From positions 3,592,714-3,656,713 of the forward strand of contig NC_050737.1 of NCBI RefSeq assembly GCF_014529535.1: a stretch of 64,000 nt of DNA, given 5' to 3'. Numbering within the stretch: the first letter of the stretch is position 1; each line of letters begins with the position of its first letter. Shown here in pieces: positions 1 to 10,599 of the stretch. The DNA comes from Bradysia coprophila (lineage: Eukaryota; Arthropoda; Insecta; Diptera; Sciaridae). The position numbers were made by a program, and so were the translations under genes. The notes under the pieces were generated by a model. It saw only the letters and a program-made list of their open reading frames with translations. It ran no database searches and was not told the origin of the DNA.

Positions 1-461
1 ATCTGAAAATTCACAGCTATGGAAGTACAGCGAATTTCCACCATTTGTCGATTTCCAACGAACGCGTGGAAGAAATGGAATTGGAGTTAGGTTCGTGTGA
101 CGAGAATGTAATTGATTTCATCTGCCAGTACAAAGAACTCACTAAATTGGCTATCCGCCTGTACAGTGATAGTCCATTCGACTGTAAATTTTTGTCAGAA
201 CTGAAAAAGCATCTGCCCAAATTGACTGAGATTGAGATTTGTGGTTTCTGGAGAGATCTCAACCACACAGACATCGTGCATTTCGTGCATGAATCGAAAC
301 GCTTGATCAACTTCATTCTTCGTGATGGTAAACGGAAAGACATTTTGGATGACATGAATCAAATACGAACGAAATTGGATTCCACACATTGGTCCGTTAA
401 TTATAATGCATCAGCGCCCCGTCAACTACACTTTGTTCGTGCGAAACGACCCGGAAATTAG
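1..461 (+). CDS. F-box/LRR protein, type A copy A0 (3' part only)
   Basis: This is the C-terminal 152 codons (frame starts at base 3) of the F-box/leucine-rich-repeat protein that recurs as gene A further along; the F-box end lies outside the window. It matches residues ~257-408 of the complete A copies almost exactly, with one visible change (Leu to Phe in the ANFHHLS stretch). The shared stop is the TAG at 459-461 and an AATAAA poly(A) signal lies at 631-636. F-box proteins usually recruit substrates to SCF ubiquitin ligases; that role is family knowledge, and the substrate is unknown. A0 is on the + strand while A1 (4811-6037) is on the - strand, so the two face each other tail to tail around the cysteine-peptide gene. 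Its 3' flank at ~660-725 resembles the flank downstream of B genes (~9700-9765), so A0 sits in an old duplicate of the B-side context. Confidence 0.85.
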   Translation, partial: LKIHSYGSTANFHHLSISNERVEEMELELGSCDENVIDFICQYKELTKLAIRLYSDSPFDCKFLSELKKHLPKLTEIEICGFWRDLNHTDIVHFVHESKRLINFILRDGKRKDILDDMNQIRTKLDSTHWSVNYNASAPRQLHFVRAKRPGN

Positions 462-3150
462 TGAAAAATTGCTAAGAAGAAACGTTTTGAGCGATCGATC
501 CAAGAGCAGTATCGTTAGCTTAAATTGCACAAATTATTAGATTTTGTACCAAAAATAATTGAAAATCTTAGATTGTAGGCGAATTAAAGTTACATTGAAA
601 ATTGTAAGTGTAAAGAATGTAATTTTAACAAATAAATTTGATTTTGGACAAAAAAAAATTATTTAATTGTGAAAGATATATAATCGCGTTCTGCACTAAT
701 TCCAAGTGGAACGCGTTGAGCTGTAACATGATAAAAAGCCGTAAAAAGCCTTTTTCCATTACTGGTTACTCTAAAACACTTTCGTTCTAGAGTTTGAAAC
801 GATAATTTGTAAATTGACCTCATTGTTTACCCCAGACAAATTGAACTGTTTCCCTGTAATAGGGCTTGCGTATATTCTAATAAAAGCTCATGAAACTTAG
901 AGTGATGTATAATATAAACAGGATCATAATAATTACTTTACTCATCGAATGGTTGAAAAGAGTGCAATTTTCGTCGATTTCTTTCGAAACATTCCCATTG
1001 AATATATTTTAGCTCAGCTTAACCTGTTACACGACTCCCTCGTAACAAAAAACTTGCAAGGAAGAAGGTTCGTAATCGACTCACTTTGTATTACATGTAC
1101 GACGCACATTGTACGTACATTGTCCGGGACTACCATTTTGATCTGGACTAAATATTTGTGAATTAATTTCTGTAATTGTGAGTTCTAATTTTTAATACAC
1201 AAATGTGATATGGTGCATGTAGCTGATCAGCCATAGAACAATGATTTATGAAAGTTTCTCAGAATCACAGTTTTTAAGCCTGTTTTATTAATATTTGTAA
1301 GCTCTATACCCGAACTAATTTTTTCACTCGATGTTTTGAGTTTGTCATACAGGAGTTATAATGGAAGTAAACAATTCAACTCAAATGCATTTAAGCGTGG
1401 TCAATAATTAATACCGCCAACAGATGTCTAATAATTAATAGGATATTATTGCACATGTCGTCTAACACACTCATTAAACAAATATTTCCGAGACGAAGCC
1501 CTGGGTCAATAAACGAGAACGAAAACATAACTTTCAACTTTTATTAGTTATGGATTTTGAATGATAGCAACGAAAGAAGTGAAAGAAGTATTTCTAGAGA
1601 TGACGGTAAAATTTCTAAGATAAGACCAAAATTCCGTGGAGCCACGGAAAATCTCTTTTAACGGATCTGACAGTGTCAAAAGAGCATGTCACGCAGTAGT
1701 AGTTTTTGTCAAAATGTAATAGATCACGCTCTGCTTTCCATCGTACCGTTCAGTAAAAAAAGCGAATTTTGAATGGAGAATAATGGTATTTTGCTTATAA
1801 AAAATTCCAAACCACATATTACGCGTATCATGTGTCAATTTTTATTAGAACATTCAATTTCATTCTAAAATAAATTATTCGGGAGTAAACGGGTTCCATC
1901 ATGAGTTTTAATTTTTTGTGGGTTTCGTTTGTTTATTTCGTTTTATTTATTTCACACGTATTCCACCACACAGAAATAGCGCTTGTTTAGAACAACATTC
2001 CAAGTAAAAACTTATTATGAGACCTGTTTATATGGAATATGGTTTATATGGCAAAAAAACCACTTTTCTCCGAATAAAAGTTGTATTTTTTACTGTTATC
2101 ACCCTCAAATTTGAAGTTTAGTGTTCTAATAAACACAACCTTATGCAGAAAAAGCGGAAAGATATAAATATAATCGTTATAGACGTCTGAAAGAAAATTA
2201 TTTCTTCACACCTGTTGTTTTTGAATCGTTAGGCTGTATGGGTCCTGAAACAAAGATGAATGGATAAGGTACGTTCGTTTTGTTTTTTGTCTTTATTTTA
2301 GTTTTCCATCCAATAATTTTATAATCATTGAAACTAGCGGGCCGAAACGGTGGTCTTTAGGCAAGTTTCGAATAGGGATAGGTGGTTGGGAACGATGGTG
2401 AGGTTCAAAAAATACATGTGGTGAACTGCGTTGTGGACTTTTTATTGGTTGTGTTGAGCTCTTGCAAACATTCTAACTGGTGCAATCATGACTCACTTAC
2501 TTCACGTAGGTTATAATATACCATTGTTTATGATTGACGCATGATACCATTACAATTTTGAAGTTTCTATTCGACAATTCCAATCCAAAGGTAGTATTGA
2601 ACTTTAACTTACACAGGTAATAAACAAACAAAAAAAATCTAAGAAATCGGTAATTAATTCAGAAAATAAAAAAAAACGTGCCACTCGGACGATCAATCCG
2701 TTGATTTTAGTAACTGAATGCTCCGTCATTACAATCATCGTCGGAGTGAATGACTTGTAAATATTAATTTATTGTGTGGTGTCTATTTGTGCAAATAAAT
2801 AATTATATGTTATGACGTGAGGTGTATTTGAACGCGTCACTGTATGGCGTTAGTAAATTGTAAAAAAAATTGTTTGTCGTCATTATGTCGCTATAAACCA
2901 GAATTGCTTAAATTCGTTTGTCAGTGGTAGGAGTGTGTAGATTTTAATTTTAATTGGCACATTTGCGAACATCTCGACAATTTAATGATGTGAGACCAGC
3001 GACCAGTTCAAATTTTAGTGATACCCGAATTATATGGTAGGCTCAACCAATTTTATAATTTTTAACTTGAGCCAGTGATATGCGTAAGAGTTTTTTTTTC
3101 TTCAGTGTCGTCATTTCGTTTAAAGGCGAAGCTGAAGTGGAAATGGCACT
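462..3150. other. Intergenic spacer without a supported gene
   Basis: The first ~180 bases are the 3' untranslated region of A0. The rest is AT-rich and has only short unsupported open frames. A small perfect hairpin (8-bp stem, 2-base loop) lies at 1632-1649. I see no tRNA, no protein motif and no clear transposon ends here. Confidence 0.6.
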
Positions 3151-3152
3151 GA

Positions 3153-3203
3153 TATATAAGAAAATTGTTTAATCAATTTCTCAACATTTAATTCCGTCAG
3201 TTT
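3153..3203 (+). promoter_or_regulatory. Probable core promoter of the secreted cysteine-peptide gene
   Basis: A TATATAAG box lies at 3153-3160. A TCAACA start about 28 bases further on (3181) and a TCAGTTT arthropod-type initiator at 3197-3203 are both candidate transcription starts, which would leave a 5' leader of 50-70 bases before the ATG at 3251. No convincing kB or GATA motif was found by eye. Confidence 0.45.
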
Positions 3204-3250
3204 AACGAGTCCAGTCTTTTGCTTCGTTTATTCAACTCTATAATTCGAAA

Positions 3251-3763
3251 ATGTTTACCGTTCTTGTTTTCGCGTTTGGCTTTGTTATAAACATCATAGT
3301 TGCACGGTCTACCAGCGGTCTTCCCAACGGAACATCAAATGCTGCAAACGAGAAAAGTGTCATACCACATACCGATAACAAAATCGTTCCCGGTTCGAGT
3401 TTGTATATGACGTCGTCGGATAATACTCCACTTCTTGAGCCTGCTGCGACCTTCCTATCGGAAACATCAATCGCAAATGCAAAACTGAGGGCAAATAGTG
3501 AAAATCACGTCCGAGATAAACGTTTTCTCAATAATGTTATCGGCTCTGCACTGGGATCTCTGCGAGGTGGCACTGGTAATTGGCAAGAGTGTGGACGAAC
3601 GCATCGCGGTGCCACGATTTACACGAATGGTATTGGAATCGCATGCTTCGGTTCGTGCCCCGAACATGTTCGTTGTGGATATGGACGTGACAATGGATAT
3701 TTTGGAGCTGATAGAATCGGGTATCAAGGTCGTGTTGACTTCGGTAGAATAAGTCTGGGTTAG
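3251..3763 (+). CDS. Secreted prepro-peptide with four-cysteine C-terminal domain (unknown family)
   Basis: A 170-codon single-exon gene. Residues 1-~22 form a hydrophobic signal peptide (MFTVLVFAFGFVINIIVA...). Residues ~23-87 are a Ser/Thr/Asn-rich pro-region. RDKR at 88-91 is a good furin site, giving a mature peptide of about 79 residues. That peptide starts with a Gly/Ser-rich amphipathic-looking stretch (FLNNVIGSALGSLRGG), then carries cysteines at 104, 122, 126 and 132 (enough for two disulfides) and a Gly/Arg-rich tail. The design resembles insect antimicrobial or other secreted defence peptides, but I recognise no named family, so function is inference. A TATA box lies 98 bases upstream of the ATG. 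Its 3' part from ~3626 on is the left boundary of the amplified array, and truncated copies occur at 11759, 20008 and 28258. Confidence 0.7.
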   Translation: MFTVLVFAFGFVINIIVARSTSGLPNGTSNAANEKSVIPHTDNKIVPGSSLYMTSSDNTPLLEPAATFLSETSIANAKLRANSENHVRDKRFLNNVIGSALGSLRGGTGNWQECGRTHRGATIYTNGIGIACFGSCPEHVRCGYGRDNGYFGADRIGYQGRVDFGRISLG

Positions 3764-4810
3764 CTGAATGTTAATTACATTTTTTATCTGTTCAAAGTCA
3801 ACAATTCAATGAAATATATGTAATTATTAAAATAAGCTTTGCGTTGTTATGTCAAGAGTTATGTCTATGTCGGTTCGATGCTTCTTCTTTCGTCCTCGTG
3901 AAACAAAATTGGTAAATGACAAGAATTTCTTAAAAATTGACGCAACAATATTGCTAACAATGTCTAAAACATAATGCTCCAGAGATCCAACTCCACTTCT
4001 ATATCGAATTTTTAACCCAATCCCCCTACGACTCTCTTAGGCTTTGCAAGCTTGCTTTCTGGGTTTAAGAGGCATCGATGCTTTGCTGAAAATACTGGAT
4101 TTCAGTTTACTTTTAATGAAATATTTCCACTAGAATCCTTTTTCAAAAATAGCTTTCAAAAGAAACTAGATCTGATTTTAGAATTCTGACCAGCTCTGAG
4201 AAAACTGAGCAGTTTATGTCAAACGACTACAACCAAACCTAATTTTTATTTAAAGCGTACGTGGTCCTTTGCCGTCATAATATGAAATACGAGGCACGCA
4301 ATTTTAGCCAAACATCGATTCCTCTTAAGTGGGTGTGTAACTCACTTAATAAGTAGTCTAGTGTTTGAAAAAAAAAATACATTTGATTTTGCAACAATTC
4401 TCGTCATTGGTGAACTAGTCTTAATCGTTTTGTTTTTTCCAATCTTGAAGAATCTCTTTGGGACGAATTCCATACAAAAATATTAAATTTATTCTTTGCT
4501 AATTGTTTCACTACAACAAACTTATAACGTTGTAAGAAAATATGCAAAAATCTATTATGTCAGTGTTTTTTCCAAGAAGGAGTGGTAGTAGGGAACAGGA
4601 TTATATTTTTTTAATTAAACATTTTGAAATATCATAAAATCAAATTTATTTGTTAAAATTACATTCTTTACACTTACAATTTTCGATGTCACTTTAATTC
4701 GCCTACAATCTAAGATTTTGAATTATTTTTGGTACAAAATCTACTAATTTAAGCTCACGATATTGTTCTTGGATCGATCGTTCAAAACTCTTCGTCTCAG
4801 CAATTTTTCA

Positions 4811-6037
4811 TTAATTTCCGGGTCGCTTCGCACGAACAAAGTGTAGTTGACGGGGCGCTGATGCATTATAATTAACGGACCAATGTGTAGAATCCAATTT
4901 CGTTCGTATTTGATTCATGTCATCCAAAATGTCTTTCCGTTTACCATCACGAAGAATGAAGTTGATCAAGCGTTTCGATTCATGCACGAAATGCATGATG
5001 TCTGTGTGGTTGAGATCTCTCCAGAAACCACAAATCTCAATCTCAGTCAATTTGGGCAGATGCTTTTTCAGTTCTGACAAAAATTTACAGTCGAATGGAC
5101 TATCACTGTACAGGCGGATAGCCAATTTAGTGAGTTCTTTGTACTGGCAGATGAAATCAATTACATTCTCGTCACACGAACCTAACTCCAATTCCATTTC
5201 TTCCACGCGTTCATTGGAAATCGACAAATGGTGCAAATTCGCTGTACTTCCATAGCTGTGAATTTTCAGATGTTTCAAAGCCTTTAGAAAACGTGGCTGG
5301 TATTCAATCATGTCCGCTCGACCATGTACCCACAAACCGAGCCGTTCCAATCCTGGCAGGTGTTGATCGATCATTCTAATCATATCTGCACCATCCTGTA
5401 ATGTGTTGCAGTGAAATGATGACAAACTTTTGATCTGAGGATTAACTATGATGAATTGGAGAACGTTCTGATTTACGAATGGATAGCCAGATAAGCTCAA
5501 CTCCTCCAGTGCTGGAAACTGCTGCTCAATGCATTCCGGTTCAATGATGTCGTCGATGTTATTCTCGAATCTCAGTGCCTTCAAGTTTACGAATTTATCG
5601 TTAAAGCGTTGGATATTCTCTTTGCTTAGAACTCTCTCCAAATGGACGTTGAAACACGTGCTGGATAAGTCCACTTGTTTTAATTGTGAGCTACACTTGT
5701 CGATGATCAATTTGAAAAATGTATCATTTCTGTGCTTGTCGAAAACAATCTGCACATTTTGCAACTGATTTCCAAAGTTCCGTAAAATAGCTGTTGACTC
5801 CAATTTGCTGTTACTATCTTTGTTACTCAGGCGGATCGTTTTGTTTTTCCATTCATATTTGAAGGCTTCGGCGGCTATATCTCGAAAATCTCGACAAACT
5901 CCTGTTACACTTGCAAGATCTGGTAGGCTCAGCATACGGAAAATATTCAACAGGCAATCCACGTTTAAATTGTCCAGATGCAACATAGTAGCGACCATAG
6001 TTTGTTGAGTAATTGGAACGATTTCCTGAGTATCCAT
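4811..6037 (-). CDS. F-box/LRR protein, type A copy A1
   Basis: Complete 408-residue protein. The F-box covers residues ~21-69 (LDNLNVDCLLNIF... LPDLASVTGVC), followed by leucine-rich repeats over residues ~95-395. Such proteins usually couple Skp1/Cullin-1 to a substrate held by the LRR. I place the start at the ATG at 6037, not at the longer open frame to 6115, because a strong acceptor (TTTATTTCCAG) sits four bases before this ATG and a GTGAGT donor lies at 6311; the intron (6042-6311, 270 nt) is in the 5' UTR and is longer than in A2-A4 (97-98 nt). It differs from A2/A3 at five residues (Asp/Asn, His/Gln, Ala/Val, Gly/Arg, Met/Val). A poly(A) signal lies at about 4645-4650 on the reverse strand. 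It is divergent from B1. Confidence 0.9.
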   Translation of the reverse strand: MDTQEIVPITQQTMVATMLHLDNLNVDCLLNIFRMLSLPDLASVTGVCRDFRDIAAEAFKYEWKNKTIRLSNKDSNSKLESTAILRNFGNQLQNVQIVFDKHRNDTFFKLIIDKCSSQLKQVDLSSTCFNVHLERVLSKENIQRFNDKFVNLKALRFENNIDDIIEPECIEQQFPALEELSLSGYPFVNQNVLQFIIVNPQIKSLSSFHCNTLQDGADMIRMIDQHLPGLERLGLWVHGRADMIEYQPRFLKALKHLKIHSYGSTANLHHLSISNERVEEMELELGSCDENVIDFICQYKELTKLAIRLYSDSPFDCKFLSELKKHLPKLTEIEICGFWRDLNHTDIMHFVHESKRLINFILRDGKRKDILDDMNQIRTKLDSTHWSVNYNASAPRQLHFVRAKRPGN

Positions 6038-6310
6038 TTTCCTGGAAATAAAGGAAATAGTCAGAAAAAAAATCGACACAAAATTAATTTGTTGATAAAA
6101 ATCCGTAACGTCCACCGATTTCTATTCTACGGCTTAGATGAAATCATTTAATTTAACTTTCCATCCCTAATATGGAGAAAAATCTTTAATTTCATCATGA
6201 AATTTTTTTAATTCCAAGAGTTTTCATATCAATTGTTTCAGTTATCATTCGGTAAAACGTCCTGATAAATGTTGGCGAAATTTTAAGATAACAGAAATAA
6301 CCTTTACTCA

Positions 6311-7803
6311 CCAAATTTAAAATTTAAAATTCACTTAATTTCACTGTTCAATTTATACAATTTCAGGCTGTGAAAATTTGATATTTTTCGCTTGACTTCA
6401 CTACTCGAGGTGAGAAATTTGAATGTGATAAAATTGCCTACCACTTAACATAACTCACCAAAATTAACCAATTTTTTGTCGTAGTGGGGGTTCATACAGG
6501 ACGTATTGTTCGAAAGAAAGACCGAGATGGCACTATTTTTGATGTTGTGACGATTTATGGAATTTTCCTATCCTAATTACCTTGGTACTTTCTGCAGGTG
6601 GTCGTTAGTTTTCATACGACGATAGCAACTTTGAGATTATTTTTTCTTTGGCAATTTTTTTGTTTTACAAATATCTCTGAAACTTTTATAGTGGCATGTA
6701 TTGAATTCTTTCTTAGAATTTTTGTATGAATTTTGGATATTTTTAGAGGTTCGCAAATTCACCAAAACATTGAATAACAAATTGTTTCTTTTTCAAAAGA
6801 TGCAGCCGGAGTCTCATGTAAAGCATTCTATATTGAACTGTGGAATAGATCCTGCAAGTATTAACTGCTTGTTGTACCAAATGCTATTAAGAAACTTCGA
6901 ACATTAACATTAATGAATATGGGTACGTCAGACTCTTTTTCGAAGGATGCAGAAGATATTGATTTTAAAAAGCACCTTTCAAATATCATACAAACGACAA
7001 GATCTAGCCGACCACTATCTGTCTATTCATTTCTTAAAGATATGCCGACTGCTTACTTTCGTGGTTTGAAGAAATTATTTGTACGGTCGGAGAAATATAG
7101 ATTTTGGGTTTTTTTTAGAGATATCATCATTTCTCTAATTCTCTCAAACATGCGAAATGAGAGAATAGAGCAAAACGATGAAAACGATGATGTCTCTTGA
7201 AATCCCGAAATCTATTTTTCTCCGAATGTATCTGCTCATATATGTCGGAGTCTGAAAAATATATTTTAATATTTTGTAAAGTCTTCTATACAAGACTTTA
7301 CATAACTTTAAATCAACCCATGCCAGCAAGTGTATCTTAATAAATCTTAATATTTATTATACATTACCCTAACTTTTAGATGGCATATTGGAGATGCGCT
7401 ATTCTTCCATATAAATCAATTTTTAAAAATATTAAAGTTTTAAAGATATTTGCAAAACAAACAAAAAAAAAACAGAAAAAATTCTCAAAACTACCACCTG
7501 CCGAAAGTAAAAAGGCAATAAGGATGGGAAATTCCATAAATCATCAAAAATCATAAAGTATCAAAAATATAGTGTCAACTCGGTCTTTCTTTCGTACAAT
7601 ACGTCCTGTTTGAATCTAATTCCCACCACTACCACAAAAAGTTAGTTAATTTTGGTGAGTTATGCTAAGTGGTAGGCGATTTTATCCCATTCGAATTTTT
7701 CACATCGAGTTGTGAAGTCAAGCGAAAAATATCAAATTTTCACAGTCTGAAATTACATGCATTGAACAGTGAAATTAAGTGATTTTTAAAGCAAGTTTAT
7801 TTG
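6311..7803. promoter_or_regulatory. Divergent A1/B1 intergenic region with mirror-image upstream sequences
   Basis: The first non-coding exons and upstream flanks of A1 (6311-~6700, read leftward) and B1 (~7410-7803, read rightward) are recognisably the same sequence in opposite orientation. Shared blocks include GGTGAGTTATG, GTGAAGTCAAGCGAAAAAT and GCAAGTTTATTTG followed by GGTGAGT donors. The pair therefore arose as an inverted duplication that included the promoter. No TATA box is evident, so the exact start sites are unknown. The centre (~6910-7250) holds no gene I can support. Confidence 0.6.
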
Positions 7804-8099
7804 GTGAGTGAAAGTTTTCAAGTTCTGCTTTATCTAAAAATTTCGTCAACATATATCAGGAACAAACCGAATCAATTTTGATCAAAATTATTGGAATAAG
7901 AAAATTGCATTTTTGATAAAATTAAAGATTTTTCTCCATATCAAAAAAAGAACGGAAAATTTTTCATCAAATGATTTCATCTAAGCCATAAATGTGGTTG
8001 CAGTATCCCAAATTAACGAATTTGAAATTGATGGATTTTGCGAAACAAACTAATTTTGTGTCGACTTTTTTTCTGATTATTTCGTTTATTTCTAGGAAA

Positions 8100-9110
8100 A
8101 TGGATACTCAGGTTCCAATTACTCTACAAACTATGGTCGCTACAACGTTGCGTCTGGACAATTTAAACTTCGATTGCCTGTTGAATATTTTCAGTATGCT
8201 CGACACACCAGATCTTGCAAGAGTAACAGGAGTGTGTCGAAAATTTAGAGAAATAGCTGCTGAAGCCTTCAAATATGAATGGAAAAACGAAACGATTCGA
8301 CTGAGCAACAACAACAGTAAGAGCAGACTGGAAACAACGGCCATTTTACGGAACTTTGGGAACCAGTTGCAAAATGTGCAGATTATATTCGACAAGCACA
8401 GAAATGATACATTTTTCAGATTAATCATCGACAATTGTGGCTCACAATTAAAACAAGTGAACTTCTCCAGCACACGTGTTAACCTCCATGTAGAGAGAGT
8501 TCTAAGCAAAGAAAATATGCGACGCTTCAACCAAAAATTCGCAAACTTGAAGACATTAAGGTTCGAGAATAACATCATCGACATCACTGAACCGGATTGC
8601 ATTGAGCAGCAGTTTCCAGCACTGGAGGAGTTGAGCCTATCTAGCTATCCATTTGCAAATCAAAACGTTCTCCAATTCATGAAAGTTAATCCTCAGATCA
8701 AAAGTTTGTCTTCATTTCACTACAACAACGTACACTATGCTGTAGATATGATTGGAATGATCGATCAACACCTGCCACGATTGGAACGGCTCGGTTTGTG
8801 GGTACATGGTCGAGCGGACATGATTGAATATCAGCCACGTTTTCTGAAGGCCTTGAAGCATCTGAAGATTCACAGCTATGGAAATACAGCGAATTTGCAC
8901 CATTTGTCGATTTCCAACGAACGGGTAGAAGAAATGGAATTAGAGCTGGGTTCTTTCGACGAAAATGTAATTGAGTACATCTGCCAGTATAAAGAACTCA
9001 CTAAATTGGCTGTCCGCCTGTACTGTGATAGTTCGTTCGATTGTAAATTTTTGCCAAAACTGAAAGAGCGTCTGCCCAAATTGACTGAGGTTATGATAAG
9101 TGGTTTCTAG
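8100..9110 (+). CDS. F-box/LRR protein, type B copy B1 (C-terminally truncated)
   Basis: A 336-residue paralogue of A (about four fifths of residues alike by eye) with the F-box at residues ~19-67 and LRR-like sequence after it. Start: the ATG at 8100 follows the acceptor TTTATTTCTAG; the in-frame extension back to 7992 is intronic (5'-UTR intron 7804-8095, donor GTGAGT). The frame ends at TAG 9108-9110, where A has a Trp codon. A one-base insertion here displaces the last ~71 codons into the +1 frame. B1 has Asp-Thr where B2-B4 have Asn-Ile in the F-box. The A-type poly(A) signal is mutated to AATAGA at ~9480; an AATAAA at 9531-9536 may substitute. Whether the shortened protein works is unknown. 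Confidence 0.75.
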   Translation: MDTQVPITLQTMVATTLRLDNLNFDCLLNIFSMLDTPDLARVTGVCRKFREIAAEAFKYEWKNETIRLSNNNSKSRLETTAILRNFGNQLQNVQIIFDKHRNDTFFRLIIDNCGSQLKQVNFSSTRVNLHVERVLSKENMRRFNQKFANLKTLRFENNIIDITEPDCIEQQFPALEELSLSSYPFANQNVLQFMKVNPQIKSLSSFHYNNVHYAVDMIGMIDQHLPRLERLGLWVHGRADMIEYQPRFLKALKHLKIHSYGNTANLHHLSISNERVEEMELELGSFDENVIEYICQYKELTKLAVRLYCDSSFDCKFLPKLKERLPKLTEVMISGF

Positions 9111-9324
9111 AGCGTATCTCAACCGCGCAGAAAATGTACGTTTCGTTCATGAATCGAAACGGTTAATCAACTTCATTGTTTGTGATGGTAAACGGAAAGA
9201 CATTTTCGATGACATGAATAAAATTCAAAAGAACTTGGATTCGGCTCTATGGTTTCTTAACTATAATGTATCACCGCCTCGTCAACTGCACTTTGTTCGT
9301 GCAAACCGGCCAGGAAATAAGTGA
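9109..9324 (+). pseudogene. Displaced C-terminus of B1 (+1 frame)
   Basis: Reading on from AGA at 9109, skipping one base, gives 71 residues that align without gaps to the end of protein A (FVHESKRLINF..., ending RANRPGNK) and stop at the matching place. It has no start codon of its own in a good context. It is either a dead remnant or reached by frameshifting; see findings. Confidence 0.6.
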
Positions 9325-9508
9325 AAAATTGCTAAGAATATGAATTTTGTTCAATCAATCAAAGAACTATAGGTTTAAGACACTGCACAAATTAGTAGAC
9401 TTTGCACCTTTTTTAAAATCTAAGATTGTAAGCGATTTGGAGTGATATCAAAAAATTGTAATTGTAATCATTTTAACAAATAGACGTAATTTTGTATGAA
9501 AACATATT

Positions 9509-9526
9509 ATCTCTCTCTCTCTCTTT
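9509..9526. repeat. (CT)n microsatellite in B 3' flank
   Basis: A short CT run directly before CTTTCTACAATAAAATCC. The number of CT repeats differs among the four units (longest in units 1 and 4, shortest in unit 2), so it works as a marker for individual copies. Confidence 0.8.
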
Positions 9527-10107
9527 CTACAATAAAATCCACTTTACGGTAGAGCAAGCGAACTGTCAGACGCTAAAGTATTTATATAGCTGAAAATGTG
9601 AAGAGATATTTTCGTTCGCCGTCGTGAACTATTTACGCCGAGATTTACGCCACCTCGAACTTATATAATACCACTTCACAGTTCTAGCTTTATAAAATTG
9701 TGGACGATACATAATCGCATTCTACATTGGTTCCAAAGCGTTCAACTGTGACGTGTAACGAAACGATCAAGGCGACGAAAAAGGTGTAGTTTTTTTTATT
9801 ACAGACGACGAAAAAGGTGTAGTTAATATAACATTATGTACCTCTTGTCAAAATTGTTATCGAGACGTGTGGGCATTGCTGGTCGAGCCGAAGACGATTC
9901 AGTATGAATTTTATCTGGACTTACCTTATCTATTTGCGATTTAATGAAGTCAATGAAAGAATGTTATTCCGTGCACGAGTAATTTTTTTATTCCACACAA
10001 ACTTACATTGATATTTAATTTTTCGACAGCTGTACTCTACATACAATTGGAATGCTTAATTAAATTTTGGCTTGGTTTTCGTTTGCATCAATAGTAAAGA
10101 AAGAATT

Positions 10108-10388
10108 CCAAAATAAAGTCGGAGCATTATAATTTGATCGATTCTACTCATTTAATTCATTTTTAAATAATTGTAGTTTTCGAAGAAATCATTTCGAAAA
10201 CATTACAGTATAAAAGCTTAGACACGTGCATTTGAACGGATTACCCGCAGGTATACCGCGAGTAAACAGCTCTAATGCGCATGTGTAAGCTTTTATACTG
10301 TAATGTTTTCGAAATCATTTCTTGAAAAACTACAATTATTTAAAAATTAATAGAATCGATCAAATTATAATGCTTCGACTTTATTTGG
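10108..10388. mobile_element. Foldback MITE, unit 1 copy (281 bp)
   Basis: Long terminal inverted repeats of ~110 bases run inward from CCAAAATAAAGTCGGAGCAT and its complement ATGCTTCGACTTTATTTGG. Internal matching arms include TACAGTATAAAAGCTTA and TAAGCTTTTATACTGTA. There is no coding capacity, so it is a non-autonomous element, and it occupies the same site in all four units. Confidence 0.75.
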
Positions 10389-10599
10389 AGCTTTTTTTTT
10401 ATTTTTGTTATACATTGTTTTAGGTAATTTTTTGTAGCACTCTTACTCATATAGATGATGAGGGCCCAGATCCATTGTTGCACTACTCTCATTTTTCTCA
10501 TCATAACTTTGCAAGGTACGGTTAAGACTTTAAATCTTTTACATGCAAATGCACACTTGAAGTCTTAAAATGCGATACACGCATAGAATTTTTAAACCC

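Noticed and set aside
949-1161. 70-codon open frame in the left spacer
   Set aside because: No motif, no splice context, and such frames are expected by chance in AT-rich DNA.
6038-6115. N-terminal extension of gene A (MDVTDFYQQ...) and of gene B (MWLQYP..., MDFAKQ...)
   Set aside because: These residues lie in a 5'-UTR intron: a GTGAGT donor and a pyrimidine-rich AG acceptor flank them, and the extension varies in length between near-identical copies while the protein from MDTQ on is constant.
8108-8602. 164-residue open frame on the strand opposite gene B (also at 16357, 24608, 33138)
   Set aside because: It is the antisense shadow of the F-box/LRR coding sequence; leucine runs come from AAC repeats of the real gene. 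The same holds for the antisense frames in the A genes.
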